A DNA stretch of 41,688 nt. Origin: an uncultured Alistipes sp. (lineage in GTDB: Bacteria; Bacteroidota; Bacteroidia; Bacteroidales; Rikenellaceae). This document shows positions 26,389 through 35,200 of this stretch, one piece after another. The DNA lies in NCBI GenBank assembly GCA_900544265.1, contig UQUQ01000022.1, forward strand, positions 1 to 41,688, read 5' to 3'. Numbering within the stretch: position 1 is the stretch's first letter; every line of letters begins with the position of its first letter. A program made the position numbers and the translations under genes. Under the pieces are notes generated by a model, which had not been told where the DNA came from, did not search any database, and saw only the letters and a list, made by a program, of their open reading frames with translations.

Positions 26389-29300
26389 ATGAACAAACAT
26401 CTTTTCAGATTGCTGTTCGGAGCCCTGTTCCTCGTGGCCGCCACGGTATTCACGGGTTGCAAGGAGGATGACAGCAAGTCCGCTACGCCGACATTGAGCG
26501 TTTCGACCGAATCGCTCGTGTTTACCGATGCAACGGAGAAGACGCAGACCGTGCAGATCACGGCCAACTGCGAGTGGAAGGTCGTTACCTCGTCATTGGA
26601 ATGGGCAACGGTAGAACCGATGAACGGCCGCGGTAACGGAACGATTTCCGTAGCGGTGCAGGAGCTGCCTGCGGGAACGAACTCGCGCGAGGGCAAGATC
26701 TCCTTTACGCTGATCCACGCCGAATTCGGCAACTGGGGTACGGCCGAGCAGTCGATCGCCGTATCGCAGGTCGCAGGCAGCGAGGCGCCCACGGGTGAGA
26801 TCGCCTATGCCAACAACTTCGACAAGGAGGCCGCCACGCAGACCTACGGCAGCGGCAATTCGTGGCCCTATACCGATCAGTTCGAGGGCTGGAAGAACGA
26901 GAGCGGCTACGGCATTGCCGACGTGACCTACACGACGTCGGGCATCAGCGTGCGCAACAACTCCAACTCGAACAACAACTATTCGGACTATGCCGGTTCG
27001 GGCGTGAACAACCTGCTCTTCAGCTCGAACTCGAACTTCACGATCGAGAAGATCGCCGTGAACAGCGTCAACCTGCGCCTCACGTTCGGCACGGAGCGCT
27101 ACGCCTACGGCGAGGACGACAACACGTTCAACCACGACGAGTTCAAGGTGCAGCTGAGCAACGACGGCACGAACTGGTCGGCCCCGCTGACCTACACCTT
27201 CGCCATGGGTGTTGACCCGAACGGCCGCTGGGACCTCGCTACGGCAGACTTCACGCTGCCCGAGGGCACCACGTCGCTCTATGTACGTTTCAAGTCGACG
27301 CTGAGCGGTGCTCACCGTCTCGATGACGTGACGCTGCTCGAGGGTGCGGGCGGCCAGGCCATCACCTTCGACTACGTGGAGCCCGAGGACCCGGGTATGG
27401 ACACCTCGGATGCCATCTATTTCAACGACATGGACAAGGAGGTCGCTTCGCAGACCGACAACAAGTGGCCTTATGCCGACGAGTTCGACGGCTGGAAGAA
27501 CCAGACCGGCAGCGGCGCCGCCAACGTGACCTACACGACGTCGGGCGTCAGCGTGCGCAGCAACTCGCCTTCGGATGCCGGCTATTCGGACTATGCCGGT
27601 TCGGGCAACAACAACCTGCTCTTCGGCACGAACGGTGTGGTAACGATCGAGAAGATCGCCGTTTCGGAGAAGAACCTCGCCCTCTCGTTCGGTACGGAGC
27701 GCTACCTCTACGGCGCCAGCGACAACACGTTCAACCACGACGAGTTCAAGGTCGAGCTGAGCAACGACGGTACGAACTGGTCGTCGCCGCTGACCTACAC
27801 CTTCGCCAAGGGTGTCGATCCGAATGGTCGCTGGGACCTCGCCACGGCTGACTTCACGCTGCCCGACGGCGTCTCGACGCTCTATGTCCGCTTCTCGTCG
27901 ACGCTGAGCGGTGCACACCGCCTCGATGACGTGCTGCTCAAGGCCGGCAACGGCGGTCAGCAGGTGTCGTTCGACGGCAGCGAGGAGCCCGATCCGGAGC
28001 CCGGAGATGCCGTCGAGACGACGATTCCCGAGCTGATCGCCCTGTGCGAGGCTGCCGGCAGCGAGCAGCAGGTGATCGACGAGTCGAAGGACTACTATTT
28101 CGAGGCGGTTGTCGTGACCGACAAGGAGGGTGGCAACACCACGTCGAACAACCTGCAGCTGATGACCGAGGGCGCCACGACGGCCAAGAACGGCATCACG
28201 CTCTACGGCAGCGGCGTCTACACGAACCCGGCCGATGAAGGCTTCACGTTCAAGGCGGGCGACAAGGTGAAGGTGACGCTGAAGGCCGGCGAGGCCCGCG
28301 TGACCACCTACAACAAGCTCTATGAGGTGACGGGTTCGCAGGGCGCCTCGTGGGTCGTAGTCGAGAAGATCGGCACGGCAACGGTAACGCCCGTGGAGAT
28401 CGCTCCCAACCAGATCACCGATTTCCAGGCCATGCCCATTTCGATTAAGAACGTAACGTCGCCCAGCACGGCATCGACGTGGAACGGCACCAAGACCTTC
28501 ACACAGAACGGTGTGGAAGTAACGGTCTACACGTCGCAGGGCGCTCCCTGGGCCGACCAGCAGTTCGTAGCCGGTGCCACCGGCACGATCACCGGCTATG
28601 CCGCTCTCTACAAGGGTGCCGCACAGGTTTCGCCGCGCAGCACCAAGGATATCGCCGACTTCATGAGCGGCACGACGCCCGAACCCGACCCGGACGTGAC
28701 GCCCATCGGCGAGATCACGACGGCCGGCACCTACAAGACCGAAGGTACGGTCGTAGCTCGCGGCAAGATGGCCTACATCATCGCCGACAATACGGGTGCC
28801 ATCATGGTTTACCACAAGGACAACGAGCGTTCGGTGGGTGAGAAGATTTCGATTTCGGGCGAGGTGACCCTCTACAATGCGCAGTCCACGCCGCAGTTCT
28901 CGGCTTCGGCCGAGGTGGAGGTGCTCTCGACGGGCAACTCGTGGTCGTACAACCCGGCTCAGAAGGACGGCGCCGCCATGGACGCCCTGCTGTCGGGCAC
29001 GCCCGTCTGCACGGAGATCGCCTTCCAGGGCAACCTCGCCGTCAGCGGCAACTATGTCAACGTGACGATCCCCGGCGCCTCGACGGCCATCGGTTCGGTG
29101 AAATATATCGACAACTCGACCGTTGCCGCCTATGACGGCAAGGATGTCATCGTCAAGGGTTACTTCGTGGGCACGTCGAGCAGCAGGTACGTGAACGTGC
29201 TGCCGTACAGCGTCGAGGAGACCAATCCGTCGACCGATCCCGAAATGACGGTGGATCCCGCGTCGCTGTCGTTCCCGGCAGCCGGCGGTGAGAAGAGCGT

Positions 29301-29994
29301 GACGGTCACGACGCGCAATGCCGACGGCTGCACGATCGAGGCTTCGGCCGACAACGCCCAGTTCGAAGTATCGGTAAGCGGTACGACGGTGAAGGTCGTA
29401 GCCAAGGAGAATACCTCCGAGTCGGCGATCAATGCCACGTTGACCGTCAAGCTGATGAAGTCCGGTTCGGCTGTCGTGACCCGCACCGTGGCGCTGACGC
29501 AGAGCGGCGTCTCGTCGGGTAACGATACGAAGGGTACATACACCTCGATGGATATCTTCACCTGCACGGAGGACGACTCTCCGTCGGCCTCCTATACGCT
29601 GGGCAACTCGACCACCTTCAACGGCATGGAGGCTTCGGGCGTAAAGCTCGGAACCAGCAGCAAGAGCGGATATTTCACTTCGCAGGCCGTAGGCGTTACG
29701 GGTTCGAAGAAGCTCTCGTTCTACGCCGTGGCCTGGAAGGGCAAGTCCGCCACGCTCTACGTTCGCGTGAACGGCGGCGGTTCGGTAACGTCGGACGGTA
29801 CGGCGCTGACGGCCAACGACGGCGCTACGGGCAATCCTCCCTTCACCATCACGGTGTCGGATTCGGATTACTACACGCTCGACGTGACGGGTCTCACGGC
29901 TTCGTCGACGATCACGTTCTCGACGAGCCCCAATTTTGCAAACGAATCGAGCTCGGCTCCCCGTGCCGTTGTTGCCGGTATCCAGCTCTATTGA
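26389..29994 (+). CDS. Multidomain surface lipoprotein: BACON, duplicated module, DUF5689, OB-fold-like, BACON
   Basis: A 1201-residue lipoprotein. Signal peptide MNKHLFRLLFGALFLVAATV, lipobox FTGC (Cys24) and KEDDSK, a surface-export-like acidic tail. Domains in order: BACON (about 34-130, LSVSTESLVFTDATEKTQTV); module 1 (about 139-330); module 2 (about 343-530), near-duplicate of module 1, sharing DNTFNHDEFKV, GVDPNGRWDLATADFTLP and STLSGAHRLDDV, similar in style to carbohydrate-binding or choice-of-anchor domains; DUF5689 (about 545-760, starting TIPELIALCEAAGSEQQVID); an OB-fold-like region (about 765-940, TEGTVVARGKMAYIIADNTG); a second BACON (about 953-1040, MTVDPASLSFPAAGGEKSVT); and a C-terminal beta domain (about 1046-1201). 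DUF5689 and OB-fold regions resemble those in nuclease-associated lipoproteins. It heads a locus of two secreted nucleases, a TonB receptor and another DUF5689 lipoprotein, so it is probably a surface binding protein, perhaps for nucleic acid. Ligand not demonstrated. Confidence 0.85.
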   Translation: MNKHLFRLLFGALFLVAATVFTGCKEDDSKSATPTLSVSTESLVFTDATEKTQTVQITANCEWKVVTSSLEWATVEPMNGRGNGTISVAVQELPAGTNSREGKISFTLIHAEFGNWGTAEQSIAVSQVAGSEAPTGEIAYANNFDKEAATQTYGSGNSWPYTDQFEGWKNESGYGIADVTYTTSGISVRNNSNSNNNYSDYAGSGVNNLLFSSNSNFTIEKIAVNSVNLRLTFGTERYAYGEDDNTFNHDEFKVQLSNDGTNWSAPLTYTFAMGVDPNGRWDLATADFTLPEGTTSLYVRFKSTLSGAHRLDDVTLLEGAGGQAITFDYVEPEDPGMDTSDAIYFNDMDKEVASQTDNKWPYADEFDGWKNQTGSGAANVTYTTSGVSVRSNSPSDAGYSDYAGSGNNNLLFGTNGVVTIEKIAVSEKNLALSFGTERYLYGASDNTFNHDEFKVELSNDGTNWSSPLTYTFAKGVDPNGRWDLATADFTLPDGVSTLYVRFSSTLSGAHRLDDVLLKAGNGGQQVSFDGSEEPDPEPGDAVETTIPELIALCEAAGSEQQVIDESKDYYFEAVVVTDKEGGNTTSNNLQLMTEGATTAKNGITLYGSGVYTNPADEGFTFKAGDKVKVTLKAGEARVTTYNKLYEVTGSQGASWVVVEKIGTATVTPVEIAPNQITDFQAMPISIKNVTSPSTASTWNGTKTFTQNGVEVTVYTSQGAPWADQQFVAGATGTITGYAALYKGAAQVSPRSTKDIADFMSGTTPEPDPDVTPIGEITTAGTYKTEGTVVARGKMAYIIADNTGAIMVYHKDNERSVGEKISISGEVTLYNAQSTPQFSASAEVEVLSTGNSWSYNPAQKDGAAMDALLSGTPVCTEIAFQGNLAVSGNYVNVTIPGASTAIGSVKYIDNSTVAAYDGKDVIVKGYFVGTSSSRYVNVLPYSVEETNPSTDPEMTVDPASLSFPAAGGEKSVTVTTRNADGCTIEASADNAQFEVSVSGTTVKVVAKENTSESAINATLTVKLMKSGSAVVTRTVALTQSGVSSGNDTKGTYTSMDIFTCTEDDSPSASYTLGNSTTFNGMEASGVKLGTSSKSGYFTSQAVGVTGSKKLSFYAVAWKGKSATLYVRVNGGGSVTSDGTALTANDGATGNPPFTITVSDSDYYTLDVTGLTASSTITFSTSPNFANESSSAPRAVVAGIQLY

Positions 29995-30010
29995 TTAACC
30001 GTTAATCCAG

Positions 30011-30056
30011 AATCAACCCTCGACGGGGCACCCGTCTCGTCGGGGGTTGATTTTTT
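30011..30056 (+). terminator. Terminator-like hairpin inside the locus
   Basis: AATCAACCC (30011-30019) with the CGACGGG arm pairs with CCCGTC and GGGTTGATT, followed by TTTTTTC. It lies 17 bp after the 1201-residue lipoprotein gene and 18 bp before the nuclease gene, so it probably attenuates downstream expression rather than ending the transcript, since no clear new promoter follows. Confidence 0.75.
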
Positions 30057-30073
30057 CTCTCCATTTTTTGCAG

Positions 30074-31300
30074 ATGACATTGAAGAACCGGATGCTGAAG
30101 CCCTGGGGTCGTTCGCTCCTTGTGGTGATCCTCGTATTTGCCCTCGGCGCATGCAGCTCTTCGGGTGACGGAGGCGGCGAGCGGCCGTTTTCCGCCCTGT
30201 TCCTCGACTCGGAGTCGTCGTCACTCGAGGCGCGCGGCTACGAGAACGAACCCCGTCTCGTGCTGACCGGAAAGACCGGCGCAGCCTATACGGTGACCGT
30301 GACCGAGGGCGGCACGTGGTGTGTGACCTCCCGCCGCACCCATGCGACCACCGCCTCGGGAACGCTCGTCAACGGCCGGCAGATCGTCTACCTCTACCTC
30401 GACGAGAACGACTCGGGCAAGCCGCGCCATGCGGAGATCTCCGTGGCGTTCGACGGCGGCGGCACCTTCCTGCTGACGCTCGAGCAGGAGAGCTACTCCA
30501 TTCCCGCAAGCCTGGACCATGCGTGGGCCGAACTGCCCGCCTATATTGACGACGACGATTTCCTCTATGTGACGCATTTTGCGCCGATCTCCTCCTCGGT
30601 GACGGCCCGCAACTATACGATCTGCTTCGACAAGACCAAGCGCATCGCCAACTGGGTGGCCTACCCGCTGCACGACTGCTACATGTCGGGCACCTACGTG
30701 CGCTCCGACGCCTGGGCCTACGACCCCGAGGTGCCGGCTTCGTACCAGGCCGACCTCACGCGCGGGTCGTATCAGAACTGGCAGACGAACGGCATCCGCG
30801 GCCACCAGTGCATGTCCAACCACCGCTACGTTCCCTACAGCGACGAACTGAACCGCCAGACCTTCTACTCGACGAACATCATGCCCCAGAACTCCGACTT
30901 CAACAGCGGCTCGTGGGGCAACATGGAGTCGGTGGCCTCGGCGCAGCGGTGTGCCGACACGCTCTACATCGTCACGGGAACCTACGACAAGCAGGACTGG
31001 AGCTACGACAAGGCCGGGACGAAGGTCGCCATGCCCAAGTACTGCTGGAAGGTGCTCCTGCGCACCCGCACGGGGCGCACCGGCAAACGCATCGACCAGG
31101 TGACCGACGCGTCGGAGCTCAAGTCGATCGGTTACTGGGCCGAGAACTCCTCGGCCAGCAAGAGCGGGCTGCGGGAATATATCGTATCGGTCGCCTACAT
31201 CGAACAGAAGACGGGCTACAAGTTCTTCACGATGCTCGACGAGGCGATCGCCGACGAGGTGAAATCGCAGAACAACCCCTCGGAGTGGGGAATAAACTAA
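30074..31300 (+). CDS. DNA/RNA non-specific endonuclease lipoprotein (variant active site)
   Basis: A 408-residue lipoprotein of the NucA/Nuc1 (DNA/RNA non-specific endonuclease, beta-beta-alpha metal) family. A signal peptide ends in the lipobox LGAC (about residue 25) followed by SSSGDGGGE. Residues about 40-150 are beta-rich, probably a BACON-type domain. The nuclease domain starts near 160. The catalytic region reads NGIRGHQCMSNHR with His244, where the family usually has DRGH; the Asp is replaced by Ile241. Downstream FYSTNIMPQNSDFNSGSWGN supplies the metal-binding Asn and the conserved Trp region. ATG 30074 is chosen over the in-frame TTG 27 bp earlier, which lies in the terminator. Outside the cell it would cleave DNA or RNA to oligonucleotides. 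Activity of the IRGH variant is uncertain. Confidence 0.88.
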   Translation: MTLKNRMLKPWGRSLLVVILVFALGACSSSGDGGGERPFSALFLDSESSSLEARGYENEPRLVLTGKTGAAYTVTVTEGGTWCVTSRRTHATTASGTLVNGRQIVYLYLDENDSGKPRHAEISVAFDGGGTFLLTLEQESYSIPASLDHAWAELPAYIDDDDFLYVTHFAPISSSVTARNYTICFDKTKRIANWVAYPLHDCYMSGTYVRSDAWAYDPEVPASYQADLTRGSYQNWQTNGIRGHQCMSNHRYVPYSDELNRQTFYSTNIMPQNSDFNSGSWGNMESVASAQRCADTLYIVTGTYDKQDWSYDKAGTKVAMPKYCWKVLLRTRTGRTGKRIDQVTDASELKSIGYWAENSSASKSGLREYIVSVAYIEQKTGYKFFTMLDEAIADEVKSQNNPSEWGIN

Positions 31301-31314
31301 ATTGAACCTGAAAC

Positions 31315-32346
31315 ATGAAGAAAATTCTCTTAACCGGGCTCTTTGCGGCGCTGATCGTGGCCGCGTTCGCCCAGAAACCCTACAAGGTGGTCTTCTACAA
31401 CTTCGAGAACCTCTTCGACACGATCCGCAATCCGGAGATCTACGACGAGGAGTTCACGCCCGAAGGCCCCAAGAGGTGGAATTCGACGAAGTACAACAAG
31501 AAGCTCAACAACCTTTCGCGCGTATTGTTCGACATCGCGGCCATGGACAAGGACTATCCGGTGGTGATCGGCTGCTCGGAGATCGAGAACCGCAACGTCA
31601 TGGAGGATGTCGCCTCGACGCCCAAGCTCGCGCCGGCACAGTACCGCATCGTGCACTACGATTCGCCTGATGCCCGCGGCGTGGATGTGGGCTTCTTCTA
31701 CCGCTCCGACGTCTTCAAGCTCGAAGGCAGCGCTCCGATCCGTTTCACGATGGAGGATATGCCCGACTTCCGCACGCGCGACATCGTGACGATGTGGGGC
31801 ACGATCGAGGGCGAGCCCTTCTACTTCATGGTGGCGCACTGGCCGTCGCGTCTGGGCGGCAAGGAGGCCTCGTCGCCCAAGCGTGAGCGGGCCGCCGAGA
31901 TCATGCGTCGTGCCGCCGACTCGGTGCTGGCGATCAACCCCGCCACGAAGGTCGTGATGATGGGCGACTTCAACGACGACGCCACCGACAAGAGCATCGT
32001 CGAGGTGCTCGGTGCACGCGGCGAGATCAAGAAGCTCCAGCCGGGCGACTACTACAATCCCTACATCAAAGTGCTGAAGGCCGGAATCGGCACGCTGGCC
32101 TACCGCGACCAGTGGAACCTCTTTGACAACATCGTCGTCTCGGCGAACCTTGCCACGGGGTCGACCGGCGAGCTGAAGCTGCAGCGCGTGCCCGGCACGA
32201 AGTTCTACGGCTCGGTTTTCCGTGCTCCGTACCTTCTCCAGAAGGAGGGCCAGTACAAGGGCTATCCGCTGCGCACGTTCGTGGGCAACAACTTCCAGGG
32301 CGGCTTCAGCGACCACTTCCCCGTATTCATCTACATCGGCAAATAA
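31315..32346 (+). CDS. Secreted endonuclease/exonuclease/phosphatase-family enzyme
   Basis: A 343-residue exported enzyme of the EEP (DNase I-like) superfamily. A signal peptide (MKKILLTGLFAALIVAAFAQ) is followed by VVFYNFENLFD with Asn29, CSEIENR with Glu89, MVAHWPSRLGG with catalytic His175, MGDFNDDATD with Asp218 and Asn220, and FSDHFPVFIYI with Asp333 and His334. All catalytic and metal-binding positions of the family are intact. This subgroup includes secreted nucleases and phosphodiesterases of Bacteroidota. It lies 14 bp after the endonuclease gene and 16 bp before the receptor gene, so it is co-expressed with them. It would act in the periplasm or outside on nucleic acid, oligonucleotides or a related phosphodiester; exact substrate is not visible. 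Confidence 0.93.
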   Translation: MKKILLTGLFAALIVAAFAQKPYKVVFYNFENLFDTIRNPEIYDEEFTPEGPKRWNSTKYNKKLNNLSRVLFDIAAMDKDYPVVIGCSEIENRNVMEDVASTPKLAPAQYRIVHYDSPDARGVDVGFFYRSDVFKLEGSAPIRFTMEDMPDFRTRDIVTMWGTIEGEPFYFMVAHWPSRLGGKEASSPKRERAAEIMRRAADSVLAINPATKVVMMGDFNDDATDKSIVEVLGARGEIKKLQPGDYYNPYIKVLKAGIGTLAYRDQWNLFDNIVVSANLATGSTGELKLQRVPGTKFYGSVFRAPYLLQKEGQYKGYPLRTFVGNNFQGGFSDHFPVFIYIGK

Positions 32347-32362
32347 TCCAACAACGCAATTT

Positions 32363-35194
32363 ATGAAGATCAGAAATCTACTTGTCAGCCTGCTCGCGCT
32401 TGTGTGCGTCGGGGCGTATGCCCAGGAAGGCGGTGTCAAGGGCAAGGTCGTCTCGCGTGACGGCCGCGCCGCCTTGAGCAACGTGAAGGTGATCGTCGAA
32501 CCACTCGGAGTCTCCGTCATGACCGACGACGAGGGCCATTTCGATATCGGCCAGCTGCCCGAGGGCGACTACCGCCTCCAGTTCGAGGCTCCCGAGTTTG
32601 AAAACCTCGACATCATGGTCCGTGTCGGCGAGACGGTCAAGGAGATGCACTCCGTCGTGATGATTCCCGACGTGCAGGCCGTCATCGACGACTCGGTCTT
32701 CGCCGAGTTCGATTCCGACACGGCGACCGACATGCAGGCGCTTCCCTCGTCGCTCTCCGCGTCGCGGGACGTCTTCAACAACATCGCCTCGTACCGCTTC
32801 AGCGAGATGCGCTTCAACGTCCGCGGCTACGATTCGCAGTATTCCAACATCTACCTGAACGGCATCCGTTTCAACGACGCCATGACGGGCTACGGCCCCT
32901 GGTCGCTGTGGAGCGGTCTGAACGACGCGACGCGCAACCAGGAGAGCACCACCGGCCTGAAGTCTTCGGGCTTCGGCATCGACGGCATCGGCGGTACGAC
33001 GAACGTCAACGCCCGGGCTTCGCAGATGCGGCAGGGATTCCGCGCCAGCGTCGTCAACGCCAACACGATGTACCGCTTCCGTGCGATGGTCTCCTACGGA
33101 TCGGGTCTGCTGGACAACGGCTGGTCGTATGCGCTGTCGTTCTCGACGCGCCAGGGCGGCAACGGCTACGTGGACGGCATCTACTATAACGCCTACGGTT
33201 ACTTCGGATCGGTCGAGAAGCGTTTCGGCGACGACCGCCACTCGCTGGCCCTGACCGTGATGGGCGCTCCCACCGAGCGCGGTGCACAGCAGGCCTCGAC
33301 GCAGGAGGCCTACGACCTGCTGGGCAACAACTACTACAATCCCAACGTGGGCCGTCAGAACGGCAAGCTGCGCAATACGCGCGTGCGCACCTACCACGAG
33401 CCGATCGTGATGCTCAACTACGGTTTCGACATCTCGTCGCGCACGAAGCTGCTGGCCGCCGCGTCGTTCCGCTTCGGCAAGAACGGCTATTCGGCGCTGA
33501 CGTGGACCGACGGTCCCGACCCGCGTCCGGACTACTACCGCTACCTGCCGAGCTACTACGAGAACCGCATCTACCAGACGGCCGACGGCAATTTCGACCC
33601 CGTGGGTGCCGGCACCTACAACGATCTGGCGCTCCAGACCCGGAAGGAGTGGATGACGAATCCCGACAAGAGCATGATCGACTTCGACAAGATGTTCCAG
33701 CGCAACTACCTGCGCAATCAGGCGGGCGAGGGCGGTATCTACATGATCGAGGAGCGTCACACGGACCAGCGTGACTTCAACTTCATGGCCAACATCTCGC
33801 ACACGTTCAAGAACCAGTCGGTGCTGCGCGGCGGACTGTCGGCCCGCATCAACCGCACGGAGTACTACGATCAGGTGAAGGACCTGCTGGGTGCCGACTA
33901 CTGGCTCGACGTCGACAAGTTCGCCCTGCGCGACAACGGCAACGTCGATCCGGCGATCTACCAGAACGACCTGCTCTACTACATGAAGCACGGTGACGCC
34001 CGCCACGCGAAGGAGGGCGACAAGTTCGGCTACGACTACTACGCCAACGTGCGTCAGGGTCAGGTGTGGGCCCAGTACAGCGGCACGTTCGGCGGTTTCT
34101 CGATGAGCCTCGGCGGCGAGGTGGGTTACACGTCGATGTGGCGCGAGGGTCTGTGGATGAAGGGCCTCTTCGCCGACAATTCGCTCGGTGACTCGGAGAA
34201 GCTCGAGTACCTCACCTACAAGCTCAAGGGCGAGTTCTCGTACCGTTTCTCGGGTGCGCACGCCGTGTCGGCCAACGTGGCCTACCTGGTCAACCCGCCG
34301 CAGTTCCGCGACGCCTTCGTCTCGGCCCGTACCCGCAACACGACGACCCCGGGTATCGATACCGAAAAGGTCTTCGGCGCCGACCTGACCTACAGCGTCT
34401 ACCTGCCGTGGATCACGGCCCGCGTTTCGGGTTACTACACGACGATCTCCGACCAGTCGAAGGTCATCTCGTTCTACGACGATACGCAGTCCTCGTTCAC
34501 GAACTTCGCCATGAGCGGCATCGACAAGCGCTACTACGGTCTGGAGGTGGGTGTTCAGGTTCCCATCTGGGGCGGCATCTCGTTCAACGGCGCCCTGAGC
34601 CTGGGCGACTACCGCTACACGTCGAACGCCGACTTCACGCAGACGCGCGACAACAGCGAGGAGGTGCTGCGCGGCGACAAGGTGCTGTGGAAGGACCTGC
34701 GCGTCGAGAGCACGCCGCAGACGGCCCTGAACCTGGGTCTGGGCTACCGCGGACCGAACAACTGGTTCATCTCGCTCGATTGGAACTACTACGACAACAT
34801 CTACCTCTCGATGAACCCCGCGCGCCGTACCAGCTCGGCCTACGCCACGGTGCTGCGTCCGTCGGCCAGCAACCAGCTTCCCGGTCCGGTGAAGGCCGAG
34901 GCGCTCTATGCGCTGCGTGACCAGGAGAAGTTCGATTCGGCCAACACGCTCAGCATGAGCATCGGCAAGACGTGGTACATCCGCCGCAGCTACCAGCTGG
35001 GCTTCAGCCTCGAGGTGAAGAACATTCTCAACAACCAGGATATCCGCACGGGCGGTTACGAGCAGATGCGTCTTTCGCGCCGCACCTACGTCAATGCGGA
35101 CAATGCGTCGATCCAGTACTATTCGCCGTTCGATTCGAAGTATTTCTACCTGCTCGGTACGACCTATTACCTGAATGTATATTTCCGCTTCTAA
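32363..35194 (+). CDS. TonB-dependent outer-membrane receptor with carboxypeptidase-regulatory-like N-terminal domain
   Basis: A 943-residue outer-membrane receptor. Signal peptide MKIRNLLVSLLALVCVGAYA, then a carboxypeptidase D regulatory-like domain (about 22-100, GGVKGKVVSRDGRAALSNVK), then the plug (about 115-230) with SRDVFNNIASYRFSEMRFNV and YLNGIRFND, and a barrel of about 22 strands ending in the terminal Phe of TYYLNVYFRF. Energy for uptake comes from TonB-ExbBD. The usual partner SusD is absent; instead a DUF5689 lipoprotein gene follows 6 bp downstream. Co-transcription with two secreted nucleases suggests that it imports nucleic-acid fragments or nucleosides, but substrate assignment is inference. 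ATG 32363 starts the signal peptide; the frame open upstream overlaps the EEP gene and is rejected. Confidence 0.95.
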   Translation: MKIRNLLVSLLALVCVGAYAQEGGVKGKVVSRDGRAALSNVKVIVEPLGVSVMTDDEGHFDIGQLPEGDYRLQFEAPEFENLDIMVRVGETVKEMHSVVMIPDVQAVIDDSVFAEFDSDTATDMQALPSSLSASRDVFNNIASYRFSEMRFNVRGYDSQYSNIYLNGIRFNDAMTGYGPWSLWSGLNDATRNQESTTGLKSSGFGIDGIGGTTNVNARASQMRQGFRASVVNANTMYRFRAMVSYGSGLLDNGWSYALSFSTRQGGNGYVDGIYYNAYGYFGSVEKRFGDDRHSLALTVMGAPTERGAQQASTQEAYDLLGNNYYNPNVGRQNGKLRNTRVRTYHEPIVMLNYGFDISSRTKLLAAASFRFGKNGYSALTWTDGPDPRPDYYRYLPSYYENRIYQTADGNFDPVGAGTYNDLALQTRKEWMTNPDKSMIDFDKMFQRNYLRNQAGEGGIYMIEERHTDQRDFNFMANISHTFKNQSVLRGGLSARINRTEYYDQVKDLLGADYWLDVDKFALRDNGNVDPAIYQNDLLYYMKHGDARHAKEGDKFGYDYYANVRQGQVWAQYSGTFGGFSMSLGGEVGYTSMWREGLWMKGLFADNSLGDSEKLEYLTYKLKGEFSYRFSGAHAVSANVAYLVNPPQFRDAFVSARTRNTTTPGIDTEKVFGADLTYSVYLPWITARVSGYYTTISDQSKVISFYDDTQSSFTNFAMSGIDKRYYGLEVGVQVPIWGGISFNGALSLGDYRYTSNADFTQTRDNSEEVLRGDKVLWKDLRVESTPQTALNLGLGYRGPNNWFISLDWNYYDNIYLSMNPARRTSSAYATVLRPSASNQLPGPVKAEALYALRDQEKFDSANTLSMSIGKTWYIRRSYQLGFSLEVKNILNNQDIRTGGYEQMRLSRRTYVNADNASIQYYSPFDSKYFYLLGTTYYLNVYFRF

Positions 35195-35200
35195 TACGAT

